The notes under the pieces were generated by a model, which saw only the letters and a program-made list of their open reading frames with translations, did no database searches and was not told the DNA's origin. A stretch of DNA of 64,000 bases from JBMTVN01 sp046047235 (GTDB taxonomy: Bacteria > Verrucomicrobiota > Verrucomicrobiia > Limisphaerales > JAHDYP01), in assembly GCA_046047235.1 (NCBI GenBank), contig JBJOII010000001.1:62001-126000 (forward strand). Reading direction: 5' to 3'. Position numbers and translations under genes: made by a program. This document shows, piece by piece, positions 45,364 through 53,925 of the stretch (within the stretch, counting starts at the first letter, position 1; the number at the start of each line of letters is the position of its first letter).

Positions 45364-45816
45364 GGTAGTCGGGAGGATAGTTGTGCCTGAATCAGGAGAG
45401 TCATTCACTGTAGCTAACGCCAGGAACCCCCCGCCGCAAGGGACAAACACTCTGAAATCACGTACGGATTATTGGGACAGGTGTCCCAATAATCCGTACG
45501 GCGTGCCACTCCGTCAGGGGTGCATCTGTCTTTGAGCCCGCCAAAAATAACCGGGTTCGACAGTCATGTGTCAGGGGACGGAGCGGGCCTAGGCGCACTG
45601 CCGATTGCATGCGCGGGGAAGCGTCGGTCCGGCGGCGGGACCGGTGTCATCCTTTTTGATTCAACGTCCCCCTTCGCCTTCCCGCTCCTTTCGCTCCCCA
45701 GTGTCAAAACTTATGAGTCAACAGCGGCGTGGCGGCAGGATCAATTCCGGCGTTGCATGCGTCTGGTGGGGGGCTAAGACTTCGCGGCCCGGTCTGTCTG
45801 GCCGGAACGTTTTAGC
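45364..45816. other. Gene-free region between divergent genes (453 bp)
   Basis: It contains the perfect palindromic repeat at 45461-45500 and otherwise nothing that I recognise. Short open frames here lack family resemblance. It separates the leftward zinc-ribbon cluster from the rightward MFS gene and should hold both promoters. Confidence 0.5.
45461..45500. repeat. Palindromic repeat, perfect 19-bp arms, 2-nt loop
   Basis: Arms 45461-45479 (CGTACGGATTATTGGGACA) and 45482-45500 are exact inverted copies around GG. It is the best-preserved of three copies; the others are at 13974-14019 and 12613-12652. Confidence 0.9.
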
Positions 45817-47034
45817 ATGGCTGTCTCCGCTGCAAGTTTGCACCGCCCATCCCCGTCGCGTCCGCCCAGGTCGCTGGTGGCGGGGATGATTTTGCAGTAT
45901 GCGGTAGGGGGGGCCATGTTCCCGTTCCTGAGCCTGATGTTGCGGGATCGGGGTTTCAGCGTGCCTGAGATCAGCATGGCTTTACTGAGCGGGGCGGGTG
46001 CGATGCTGGTGGCGCCGTTTTTCTGGGGGATGCTGGCGGACAGGTTCATTCCATTGAACCGGCTGTTCGTGCTGATGAACCTGTCGGTGGTGGGTGCAGT
46101 GCTGCTCTTTGCGAGGCAGGAGAGCCACTGGTCGGTCGTGGTGGCGCTGGTCCTGTTTTACGCCTGTTACAATCCGACGCCGATTCTGACGAATGCGATT
46201 GCGCTGCAGCATTTGCCTGATCCGCAGCGACAGTTCGGGCCTTTGCGGGCGTGGGGCTCGGCGGGGTGGGTGCTGCCTTCCTTCCCGATCTTCGCCTGGC
46301 TGATGCTGAGTGGGAGTCCAAAGCTGGACTTCCTGCTGTGGCTGACGGGTGTGTTGGCACTCACGATGGCGATCACTGCATTCTGGCTGCCCCACACACC
46401 CTGCGGAGCGGTGCGCACCGCAGCCACCTCCCTGGCGAGCGGATACTGGCCTTCGCTCCGCCGCCTGCTCAGCAACGTCAACTACCTCATCCTTATCGGT
46501 GCTTACCTGTTAATGGCGGCTTCCTTCGCCGTCCAGGCGTTCTATTCCCCGGTGAGACTGGAAGACCTGGGAATGACCCGTCCGTGGATTGGCATGGCCC
46601 AGTCCGTCGGAGTGCTTTGGGAGATTGTGTTGTTTTTCCTGCGGACGGCGATTGTGCAACGGCTGGGGGTCAAGGGTTCGATTGTGGCGGGGAGTGCGGC
46701 CCTGCTGGTCCGGCAGTTGCTTTTTGCCTTCGGGGACAACCTGTGGCTACTGGCGCTGAGCTACATGCTGGTCGGCACGACGGTGGTCCTGTTCCACATC
46801 GGCGTCAACCTGCTGGTGGCGGCGATGGCTGAGCGGGAGGTCCAGTCGACGGCCCAGACCATTCTCACCCTGTGCAGTTCGGGTTTGGGCCCGATCCTGG
46901 CCAACGCGACCGTGGCCCGGATGCTGGCCTCGGGTGCAACCGATCTGGGAGGTGTGTTCCTCTTCGCGGCTGCGCTCACTACCAGCGCCGGTATCCTGAT
47001 GCTGTTCTACCGCATCCCCCGGTCGAAGGCCTGA
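45817..47034 (+). CDS. Major facilitator superfamily transporter
   Basis: 405 residues with about 12 membrane helices and a basic central loop near residue 200. The helix 2-3 loop WGMLADRFIPLNRLF matches the MFS A-motif. The protein resembles the nucleoside:H+ symporter / LacY-like MFS branch (PLRAWGSAGWVLPSF in helix 4-5 region). The substrate is unknown, but the convergent neighbours are a sialidase-like lipoprotein and a sialate O-acetylesterase, so a sugar or nucleoside released from glycans is plausible. Confidence 0.85.
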   Translation: MAVSAASLHRPSPSRPPRSLVAGMILQYAVGGAMFPFLSLMLRDRGFSVPEISMALLSGAGAMLVAPFFWGMLADRFIPLNRLFVLMNLSVVGAVLLFARQESHWSVVVALVLFYACYNPTPILTNAIALQHLPDPQRQFGPLRAWGSAGWVLPSFPIFAWLMLSGSPKLDFLLWLTGVLALTMAITAFWLPHTPCGAVRTAATSLASGYWPSLRRLLSNVNYLILIGAYLLMAASFAVQAFYSPVRLEDLGMTRPWIGMAQSVGVLWEIVLFFLRTAIVQRLGVKGSIVAGSAALLVRQLLFAFGDNLWLLALSYMLVGTTVVLFHIGVNLLVAAMAEREVQSTAQTILTLCSSGLGPILANATVARMLASGATDLGGVFLFAAALTTSAGILMLFYRIPRSKA

Positions 47035-47050
47035 GGACCCGCCGGTCCGG

Positions 47051-48175
47051 TCAGAGCTTATCCGGATGGAGTACCACGTGGCGGATCCGTTCCCGTTTCC
47101 AGGTATAGGTGATGTGGATCATTCCGTCGGCCGACTGGATGACAGCAGGGTAGGAGTACTCGCCGGGCTCGTCCTCAAGGACGACTGATGCATTCCACGT
47201 GCGACCATCCCGCGAGACCGCGACGTTCAGCGGCGAGCGGCCCTTGGGGGTGTGGTTATAGATGAGGACTGCGCGTCCGTCGCGAAGCACGACACCATCG
47301 ATACCACTGTTGGGGTTGGGGAGGCCGATGGGCGCGGGTTTGGTCCAGGATTCGAAGGACTCCCCCATCCAGCTTTCGTAAACCGCGCCCTGGCGGCTGC
47401 GGCAAAGGATCTGGACCCGGCCGTTGGGCCAGGTCAACAGCGTTGGCTGGATGAGACCGCATTCCTCCGCGGAGTGGAGAGGTGGTGTGCGCGACCACGA
47501 ACGCCCGCCATCGGGGGTTTGTTCCATATGCACGCGCCAGCCGTGATCTTCGCTGCTGGATCCGCAGAGCAGCATCCCGTTGGGCAACAGCTCGGGCTTG
47601 TTTCTGACCGGGCCCATGATGCCTTCCGGCAGGCGCTCGGGGGCGGTCCATGTCCGGCCATAGTTGGCGGATTCCATGCGCATGCCCCACCATTCGCGCG
47701 GGTTGGGACCGACCTTATAAAAGAGCACCAGCGGGCCGCCCGGCATTTGGAAGAGGACCGGGTTCCAGCAGGGGTAACGCTCCGGCCAATCAGGGCTCAC
47801 GCCCTCAGCAACCAGCTGCGGCGTGGTCCAGGCGCCATCGGTATAGCGCGCGGTCCAGATACCCACATCCGGTTCCCCTTCGTCCTGTCCACCGAACCAG
47901 GCGGCCATGACGCCATGCGGGGTGTCGACGATGGTTGAAGCGTGGCAGCTGGGGAACGGGGCGGACTCGTAAATGAACTGTTTCACGATGAAGGGGCCGG
48001 ATTCAGCGGAGGCAGGAGCGAGTTCACCACCGACAGTCGCGCCGCCGGCTGCATTGGCTGGAGGTTTCGCTTGGGGCTGGCATCCCGTGAGGCCTATTGC
48101 GGCTGCGGCGAGCACGAGGGCGAACAGGTAGTGGAGTCGGTTTTCCGACCGGTCAGTAGCGCTGGTTGTATTCAT
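47051..48175 (-). CDS. Sialidase-like (BNR-repeat) lipoprotein
   Basis: 374 residues from the ATG at 48175. The N-terminus has a signal ending IGLTGC, a lipobox, predicting an anchored exported protein. The body is a six-bladed propeller of the BNR_2/exo-alpha-sialidase type: FPSCHASTIVDTPHGVMAAWFGG as the first blade, Asp-box-like TPDGGRSWSRT and SRDGRTWNA, and later TWPNGRVQILCRSRQG. The usual FRIP motif of viral/bacterial sialidases is not evident, so true sialidase activity is unproven. It ends 16 bp from the convergent MFS gene and lies downstream of the esterase gene (35-bp gap). Confidence 0.78.
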   Translation of the reverse strand: MNTTSATDRSENRLHYLFALVLAAAAIGLTGCQPQAKPPANAAGGATVGGELAPASAESGPFIVKQFIYESAPFPSCHASTIVDTPHGVMAAWFGGQDEGEPDVGIWTARYTDGAWTTPQLVAEGVSPDWPERYPCWNPVLFQMPGGPLVLFYKVGPNPREWWGMRMESANYGRTWTAPERLPEGIMGPVRNKPELLPNGMLLCGSSSEDHGWRVHMEQTPDGGRSWSRTPPLHSAEECGLIQPTLLTWPNGRVQILCRSRQGAVYESWMGESFESWTKPAPIGLPNPNSGIDGVVLRDGRAVLIYNHTPKGRSPLNVAVSRDGRTWNASVVLEDEPGEYSYPAVIQSADGMIHITYTWKRERIRHVVLHPDKL

Positions 48176-48210
48176 GGCGTTGGACGGTGTTCGGGTCATC
48201 ATACGGGGTA

Positions 48211-49764
48211 TCAGTCGCGGGGTGCAGTTGTCATGGGGAAATCATCCGTGCGGAAGGGTGTTGCCGGAAGACCTTCACGATTGAACAGGTTGACGATCGG
48301 ATAATCGGCCCAACCGTAACGCACTTCGGCAGGATCATTGATCAGGGGATGGCTGACCACAACCGTATCGTCGTTGATCTCGGCATTGGCCCAGAGGAAC
48401 TGTCCGTCCTCGCCGCAGAGGGCGAATCCGCGGAGTTTGCCGCCACGGGCTTCGAGGCCGCCGCCGACATGATTAAAGCTGAGGATGGCCTGGTTTTTTT
48501 TGATCTTCATCTTTCTGAAGGTTGGGCCTGAGGCGACGACCTTTTGTTTGTAGGCGAGGGAGCGTGCCAGCAGGGCCAACCGGGCGCCTACCGGCTCCTT
48601 CTGAGTGGGGTGGATGTCATCCTTGTCGCCGTAATCCGTAATGACGGCGAGCCCGACATTCCTGAGCATTTGGGTTGCGAGCAACTGGGCTTCGCGGAGT
48701 TCGGCCCAATCGCTTTCACCGGGGACGGCTGCGATTTCGTCGGGAGAACGTTTGCGGTTTTTGTCCCAGGGAGCCAGCTGCACTGCGAGGAAGGGGAAAT
48801 CGCCCTGACCCCAGTCTTTGCGCCAATTCTCGATGAGGTTGAGGAACAGGTGCCGGTATTGGAACGCGCGGCCTGCGTTGGACTCACCCTGGTACCAGAT
48901 GGCACCCGCGATGGGGAAGGGAAGAAGGGGAGCGATCATGGCGTTATAGAGTTCGGCGGGTCTCCAGGGCTGGCGGGGAGCGGAGCGCGACGGCTCCTTG
49001 CCCTCGGCCTTCAGCGCCTCGGCCTCCGCCTTCCATGCTTCCAGATCTGCGAGGTACTTTCGTTCGGTCTCTGCCCAGGGATCGAGCAGCGTCTGGCGAT
49101 AATCCGGATGAGTGGCGAGCAGGTCCCAACGCATCCAGACCTCCGCCGGCGAACCGCCCCAGGAAGTATGAATCAGGCCGATCGGAACCTTCAGGGCGGC
49201 ATGCAGGTCTCGTCCGAAGTAGTAGGCCACCGCACTGAAGTCCGGCACTGTCTCGGGCCCGCACACCTGCCAGGCCGCATCGACATCCTCGCATGGTTCG
49301 ACGGCACGCACCCGGGGGACACTGAACAGGCGCAGCCAGTTGTTTCTGGAATCGGCAATCACCTGCTCGGGTTCGAACGAACGGTTCAGCGGCCATTGCA
49401 TGTTCGACTGACCGCTGCAAATCCAGACCTCGCCCATGAGGATGTCCTGCACCTCGAGACGGTTGTTACCCTGCACAACCAGCGTATACGGACCACCGGC
49501 CTTGTAGCGGGGAAGCGTCACTGCCCACTTGCCGTTGCGCGCGGCGGTTTTGGCAGTTTTGGAGCCGAGACTAACCACAATTCTCTCGCCATCATCAGCC
49601 CAGCCCCATACGCGGACAGGCCGGTCACGCTGGAGCACCATGTGGTCGGTAAAGAGATGCGGCAGCCTGACATCAGCCCGGGCGGACGGCAGGAAAGCCG
49701 CCACAAGCAGCCCGAGCAAATGGAGCACCCTGAGGGCGGGAAAGCGTGGACTCATGGGTTTCAC
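48211..49764 (-). CDS. Sialate O-acetylesterase-like secreted esterase (SASA family)
   Basis: 517 residues with a signal peptide (ALRVLHLLGLLVAAFLPSARA). The SGNH-type catalytic parts are WICSGQSNMQWP with the nucleophile Ser, IWYQGESNAGRA as the Gly/Asn block, and DDIHPTQKEPVGARLA with the Asp-His pair. A jelly-roll precedes the catalytic domain, as in this family. It would remove O-acetyl groups from sialic acids or from plant or algal glycans. It is followed by the sialidase-like gene (35-bp gap), forming a likely two-gene unit. Confidence 0.88.
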   Translation of the reverse strand: MKPMSPRFPALRVLHLLGLLVAAFLPSARADVRLPHLFTDHMVLQRDRPVRVWGWADDGERIVVSLGSKTAKTAARNGKWAVTLPRYKAGGPYTLVVQGNNRLEVQDILMGEVWICSGQSNMQWPLNRSFEPEQVIADSRNNWLRLFSVPRVRAVEPCEDVDAAWQVCGPETVPDFSAVAYYFGRDLHAALKVPIGLIHTSWGGSPAEVWMRWDLLATHPDYRQTLLDPWAETERKYLADLEAWKAEAEALKAEGKEPSRSAPRQPWRPAELYNAMIAPLLPFPIAGAIWYQGESNAGRAFQYRHLFLNLIENWRKDWGQGDFPFLAVQLAPWDKNRKRSPDEIAAVPGESDWAELREAQLLATQMLRNVGLAVITDYGDKDDIHPTQKEPVGARLALLARSLAYKQKVVASGPTFRKMKIKKNQAILSFNHVGGGLEARGGKLRGFALCGEDGQFLWANAEINDDTVVVSHPLINDPAEVRYGWADYPIVNLFNREGLPATPFRTDDFPMTTAPRD

Positions 49765-49816
49765 TCCAGCCCATCATCTGCGGATCGTCAACGGGGAAAA
49801 CAAGTCACGGTCCGCG

Positions 49817-51271
49817 TCAGAGGTAGGGCGTGGCCAGGCGCGCCAGCCCATCGCGCAGGCGCACCGGGAACGAACGGCTGTCAAGATCAGCCAGCGTCAC
49901 CTCACGCGCGGACTCGAGCTTATGCCCCACGAGAGACTCGAGTCCGGAGGCGAGGTTGTCGTCATAGCATTCCAGATTGAACTCGAAGTTCAGCCTGAGG
50001 CTGCGCGGATCCCAGTTGGAGGATCCGATCAGCGACCACACGCCGTCCACGATCATCAGCTTGGAATGGTCGAAGGGAGGTGGAGTGAGAAAGACGCGGC
50101 AGCCTTTCTCCAGCACTTGCCAGAGCTGGGCGGAGCGGGCCCAGTTGACGAGCCGGACGTTGCTGGTTTCGGGCAGGATGATCCGGACATCGATTCCGCG
50201 CATGGCCGTGACATTGAGTGCGCGGATGACGGGAGCATCGGGCAGGAAGTAGGGAGTAAGGATGTGGACACACCGGGTAGCTGAAGACAGTGCCGCGATC
50301 AGGGCATCGGGCAGCTTCTCGAAGTCTTCGTCCGGCCCGTCGGGTATTCCCCGCGCCCAGACGTTCCCGGCGTGGGGAATGGTGGCCGGGAACCAGCGGG
50401 GTCCGCCGAGGGATTCTCCGGTGGCGAAGGCCCAGTCGACGGCGAACGCTTCCTGCATTTGTGTCACCACCGGCCCTTCCACCAGAAAGTGCAGGCATTG
50501 AATGGGGTCACGTGGCTGCAGGGATCGCCAATGCCCCTCGCGGATGTTGGTTCCTCCGGCGAAGCCGATCTGCCCGTCCACGACCAGGATTTTGCGGTGG
50601 TTGCGGAGGTTCGCGTATTGAAAGAGCCGGGGCACTCGCGTGGGGAGGAATGTGCTGCAGCGCACGCCGGCACGGCGCAACCGTCCAAGAATGCTTGGCC
50701 GGCTGTAGCGGGCGCCGACGTCGTCCACCATCACCCTCACTTCGACCCCGCGCTGCACGGCCCTTTGCAGGGCCTGCACGAACTGTTCGCCGGCACGGTC
50801 CCGGTCGAAGATGTAGCTGAGAAGCGCGATGGATTCCCGGGCACCATCGATAGCCTGCAGCATGGCGGGGAAGGCTTCATCGCCATCGAGCAGGGGGACG
50901 ACGCGGTTACCGGGCTGGAGGGATTGTCCGGTGAGGGCGTGAATGGCGCGGGCGAGCCCCTTGAGGTTGGGGAAAGCGGCGTTCCATTCCCGGGCTTTAG
51001 TCAGGTCACGTTCACTGGCCTGGGTTTCCGGGCGCTGTTGCCAGGCTGTGCGAACGCCTAGCGATACGGCCTTTCGCTGGATGCGGTTGATTCCGAAGCA
51101 GAAGTAGGCCGTGGCACCGATGAGTGGGGCCAGCCACACCAGTCCGACCCAGGCGATTGCGGCCCGGCTGTCCCGCTTCCAGAGAACGGCATGCACCGTG
51201 GCGACCCCGGCGAGGAGAAGGTTCAACGCCGCGAGGAACCACGGCCATAAATCAGCGAGACGGTCCCACAT
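49817..51271 (-). CDS. cls: Cardiolipin synthase (phospholipase D family)
   Basis: 484 residues. Two N-terminal membrane helices (about 8-28 and 40-60, LAPLIGATAYFCFGINRIQ) precede two PLD domains with HxK motifs, NHRKILVVDGQIGFAGGTN and DHSKLMIVDGVWSLIGSSN, each followed by the family Asp and Gly-Gly/Ser-Ser. It condenses two phosphatidylglycerols into cardiolipin at the inner membrane. It lies 52 bp upstream of the esterase gene on the same strand; this is probably accidental adjacency. Confidence 0.92.
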   Translation of the reverse strand: MWDRLADLWPWFLAALNLLLAGVATVHAVLWKRDSRAAIAWVGLVWLAPLIGATAYFCFGINRIQRKAVSLGVRTAWQQRPETQASERDLTKAREWNAAFPNLKGLARAIHALTGQSLQPGNRVVPLLDGDEAFPAMLQAIDGARESIALLSYIFDRDRAGEQFVQALQRAVQRGVEVRVMVDDVGARYSRPSILGRLRRAGVRCSTFLPTRVPRLFQYANLRNHRKILVVDGQIGFAGGTNIREGHWRSLQPRDPIQCLHFLVEGPVVTQMQEAFAVDWAFATGESLGGPRWFPATIPHAGNVWARGIPDGPDEDFEKLPDALIAALSSATRCVHILTPYFLPDAPVIRALNVTAMRGIDVRIILPETSNVRLVNWARSAQLWQVLEKGCRVFLTPPPFDHSKLMIVDGVWSLIGSSNWDPRSLRLNFEFNLECYDDNLASGLESLVGHKLESAREVTLADLDSRSFPVRLRDGLARLATPYL

Positions 51272-51408
51272 GCCAGGTTATGCGATAGCAGGCCGGACAT
51301 GGTCAGCCAAGTCCGTGTTTGCGGTCACGTTCTTCAGAACAGGCCCGCGGCGCCTCCACCGCAGCGGGCTTTACCACCGCCGGATGGATGCCTTGGTCCT
51401 CTCCAAAC

Positions 51409-53856
51409 TCAGTTGCTGTGGCTGGCGCGGTAGACCATCAGCGGATGGGGGTGGGTTGGAGAAAGTTGCAGAAGGGCGTGCCCCACCGCATCGGTTGTCA
51501 CCGGGATCAAAGTCCATTCCAACAGGTTGGAGGAGGTTTCGAGAAAGTATGTGCTGCGTGGGGCTCCGGTGAGCAGGAGTTCGGCTTGCAGGGGCGGACG
51601 GGCGATGACCTGAAGCCTGGCTCGCGGCAACTTCAAGGCCGGCAAACGGACGACTGTTTCGTTTGCCGTGTCACTGAGGAAGAGGAAGAAGTCGCATTCC
51701 ACGGTGGCGCGGGCTGCGGAGGGGCCGAGGAGCCCGGGCCATCCGTTGGCAGGGACCGCGGACGGTGCGAGCGGAAGGGTCAGCGACCAATCAAGGGGTT
51801 CGGGAGTTTCGCCGTCAGCGGCCCAGAGACGAGCAACCACACGGGATAGATCGGGCTGGCAGCTCAGCCGAAGCCAGAGCCACGTATTGGGCTGCCACTC
51901 ATGAGCATTGACGATGCTGGATCCAGAGATTTCATCGAGGAGTTGAGCAGAGGTTCCGCCCGTGGGGTCCGTGTTGAGCACGAGTGCAATCCCCTGCCCC
52001 GTCACCGGATCGGCCCCGACAACGATCCCCCCGCTTGCGGCATCCGCAGCAGGTTGGTGCGGAACACGCAGCCGGGCAAGGACACCTTGGACCCCGCTGT
52101 TCAGGGAGGTTGTCTGGAGCAGGCAACGCTGCCCGGCCGGGACGGAGAACATCTTGTTCGCGACCTGTGATCCGGTGGGATCGCCGTTGGGAAATACCCA
52201 CCGATCAGAGGATAAACTGAAATTGTCCTGCACGCCCTGCACATTGGAACCGGACTCGGCGGGAACACCGAAACGGCGAACCTCCACCTGACGCAGGTGG
52301 AGCTCGTTGGTGGTAGAGATCCGGAAGTCGGTCCCGCCATTCTGGGAGTTGAGGAACCGCGCGCCCTCCAGTTGGAACGTGGCCCGTTTCCATTGACGGC
52401 TGCCCCCGAGTGAGACTTGGTGCCGAACCGGGGTATATGCACCATTTAGGGGTGCATTCGTGTCCGATCCGTCAAACTCGAGAGTGAACAATCCGCTGGC
52501 GGCATCGAAATAGTCGACCTCCACCTCCACCTGCATCCGGTCGGCCCATTTGAAAGAGTCATCGACGCGGAAGTAGACATAGCGCCCGGTGTGCTGCGTC
52601 GGCACCGTCACGCGACAAGGCTCGCCGGCAGCCACCGCGGGAGCGGTGATACCGTCGGCAGACTCAACCTGCTGGAGGCCGGCAGGTTCATTGGTCGTGC
52701 CCAGACGCACGGATACTTGGCTGAAATCGCTGAACGGACCCAGGATGGGCGGCGGGATGATGCCCTGGTGGAAGAGCTCGGCAAACTGCCGGTTGAGGGT
52801 GATGTAGTCCCGTCCATACTCCAACGAATCGGCAATGTCGGTTCCTTCGTGGAATTCGTTCCAGGTTTCGATCATGACCATGTCGGAGGGCTTTTGGAGA
52901 AAGCGGTTCCAGTTGCGGGAGAAGAAAGCTCCCGCCTCCCTATCGACAATGAGTGGTTCGCGGCCCGGAACCGCAGTGTGGTCATAGCCGGGACCCAGCG
53001 AGGCAACCCCGGGGTTCTTCAGACCCAGGGCTCCCCCCCAGGCATAGACTTGTGGAGAACTGATGTTCCAGGAGATCTCGCGGACAACCCAGGGACGGCG
53101 CCCGCCAAAGTCGTCGGCAAACGCGTCGGCGAGGTACTCAAAGCAGGCCTGGTCGTGATCCGTAGCGAAGGCGGCACTGTAGAGGAACACGATGGGTTGA
53201 TCATCGATCATCGCCCAGTGTTTGGGGGGGATGAGGGAGAAAAAGTCCCGGATGCTCTCGTAGAACCACTGGCGCCCGTAGGGAGCTGTCAGGTCGATGG
53301 GAGTATTGGCGTTGTTAAACTGCAGGGTGGAGGTGTCATAGAACATCCCGATGCGCGGAGGGTGGTGTCCGGCCCGGAGCAGCCTTTCCCGGGCGGCCAC
53401 GAGCGGCGGGAGGCCGGCGTAGCTCCACGGCTGGGCGCTAACCGGCTTGCCGGGCTGGCGTTGGGAGGGTTCACCCCAGTACACGGGCAGCACGACATCG
53501 ATGCCGGCGTCCTCCATGTCGCTGAGCTCCTGCGCGTGCCAGTCCACGGAATGGTAGGTGAAATCATTGGTGCTGGCGGGATGATCTGTGAGTGCGTCTG
53601 ATCCGTCGGCATTCAACAGGTGTGCTCCAGTGGGTGCATCATACCAGTAAAAAAAGGGCGTCGTGATGATCCGATTGGTGGGGGCATAGGATAGGGCATC
53701 GGCAAAGTGTTCAGGACGCAGATTGGTGTAAGGTCCGAGGGGGGGATTGATTTCCTGGGCGGGAGCGGCGAGCTGGAGACCGCAGGCCAGGAGCAGGGTG
53801 GCGAGGCGAAGCCAGGGCACGCGCAGGGTAGAAGGGTTGTTCCCGGGATGTGGCAT
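51409..53856 (-). CDS. Secreted glycosidase-like TIM-barrel protein (GH99/GH71/DUF5010-like)
   Basis: 815 residues: signal peptide ATLLLACGLQLAAPAQ, then a ~330-residue barrel (ITTPFFYWYDAP, DVVLPVYWGEPSQRQ, GMFYDTSTL, IVFLYSAAF) whose last strands carry METWNEFHEG-type sequence (MIETWNEFHEGTDIADS), as in GH99-like and DUF5010 proteins with acidic catalytic residues. Then come a carbohydrate-binding-like jelly roll (GRYVYFRVDDSFKW), a second beta domain (GQRCLLQTTSLNS) and a C-terminal module (APRSTYFLETSSNLLEW ... MVYRASHSN). Likely acts on mannans or other glycans; specificity unknown. It is divergent from the next gene, with 69 bp between the starts. Confidence 0.75.
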   Translation of the reverse strand: MPHPGNNPSTLRVPWLRLATLLLACGLQLAAPAQEINPPLGPYTNLRPEHFADALSYAPTNRIITTPFFYWYDAPTGAHLLNADGSDALTDHPASTNDFTYHSVDWHAQELSDMEDAGIDVVLPVYWGEPSQRQPGKPVSAQPWSYAGLPPLVAARERLLRAGHHPPRIGMFYDTSTLQFNNANTPIDLTAPYGRQWFYESIRDFFSLIPPKHWAMIDDQPIVFLYSAAFATDHDQACFEYLADAFADDFGGRRPWVVREISWNISSPQVYAWGGALGLKNPGVASLGPGYDHTAVPGREPLIVDREAGAFFSRNWNRFLQKPSDMVMIETWNEFHEGTDIADSLEYGRDYITLNRQFAELFHQGIIPPPILGPFSDFSQVSVRLGTTNEPAGLQQVESADGITAPAVAAGEPCRVTVPTQHTGRYVYFRVDDSFKWADRMQVEVEVDYFDAASGLFTLEFDGSDTNAPLNGAYTPVRHQVSLGGSRQWKRATFQLEGARFLNSQNGGTDFRISTTNELHLRQVEVRRFGVPAESGSNVQGVQDNFSLSSDRWVFPNGDPTGSQVANKMFSVPAGQRCLLQTTSLNSGVQGVLARLRVPHQPAADAASGGIVVGADPVTGQGIALVLNTDPTGGTSAQLLDEISGSSIVNAHEWQPNTWLWLRLSCQPDLSRVVARLWAADGETPEPLDWSLTLPLAPSAVPANGWPGLLGPSAARATVECDFFLFLSDTANETVVRLPALKLPRARLQVIARPPLQAELLLTGAPRSTYFLETSSNLLEWTLIPVTTDAVGHALLQLSPTHPHPLMVYRASHSN

Positions 53857-53925
53857 GGCAGATTAGAGTTGTCTATACCCTGACGGGAAGCTACACCTAG
53901 CAAGTTCCCCAAGAAAGGTTCAATC

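Noticed and set aside
48544..49980. A 478-codon frame antisense to the sialate O-acetylesterase, and similar frames antisense to the MscS-like (5620-6666), yifB (30592-31779) and duplicated-protein (54277-55722) genes.
   Set aside because: No recognisable domain or signal; each lies wholly opposite a gene with strong motif evidence.
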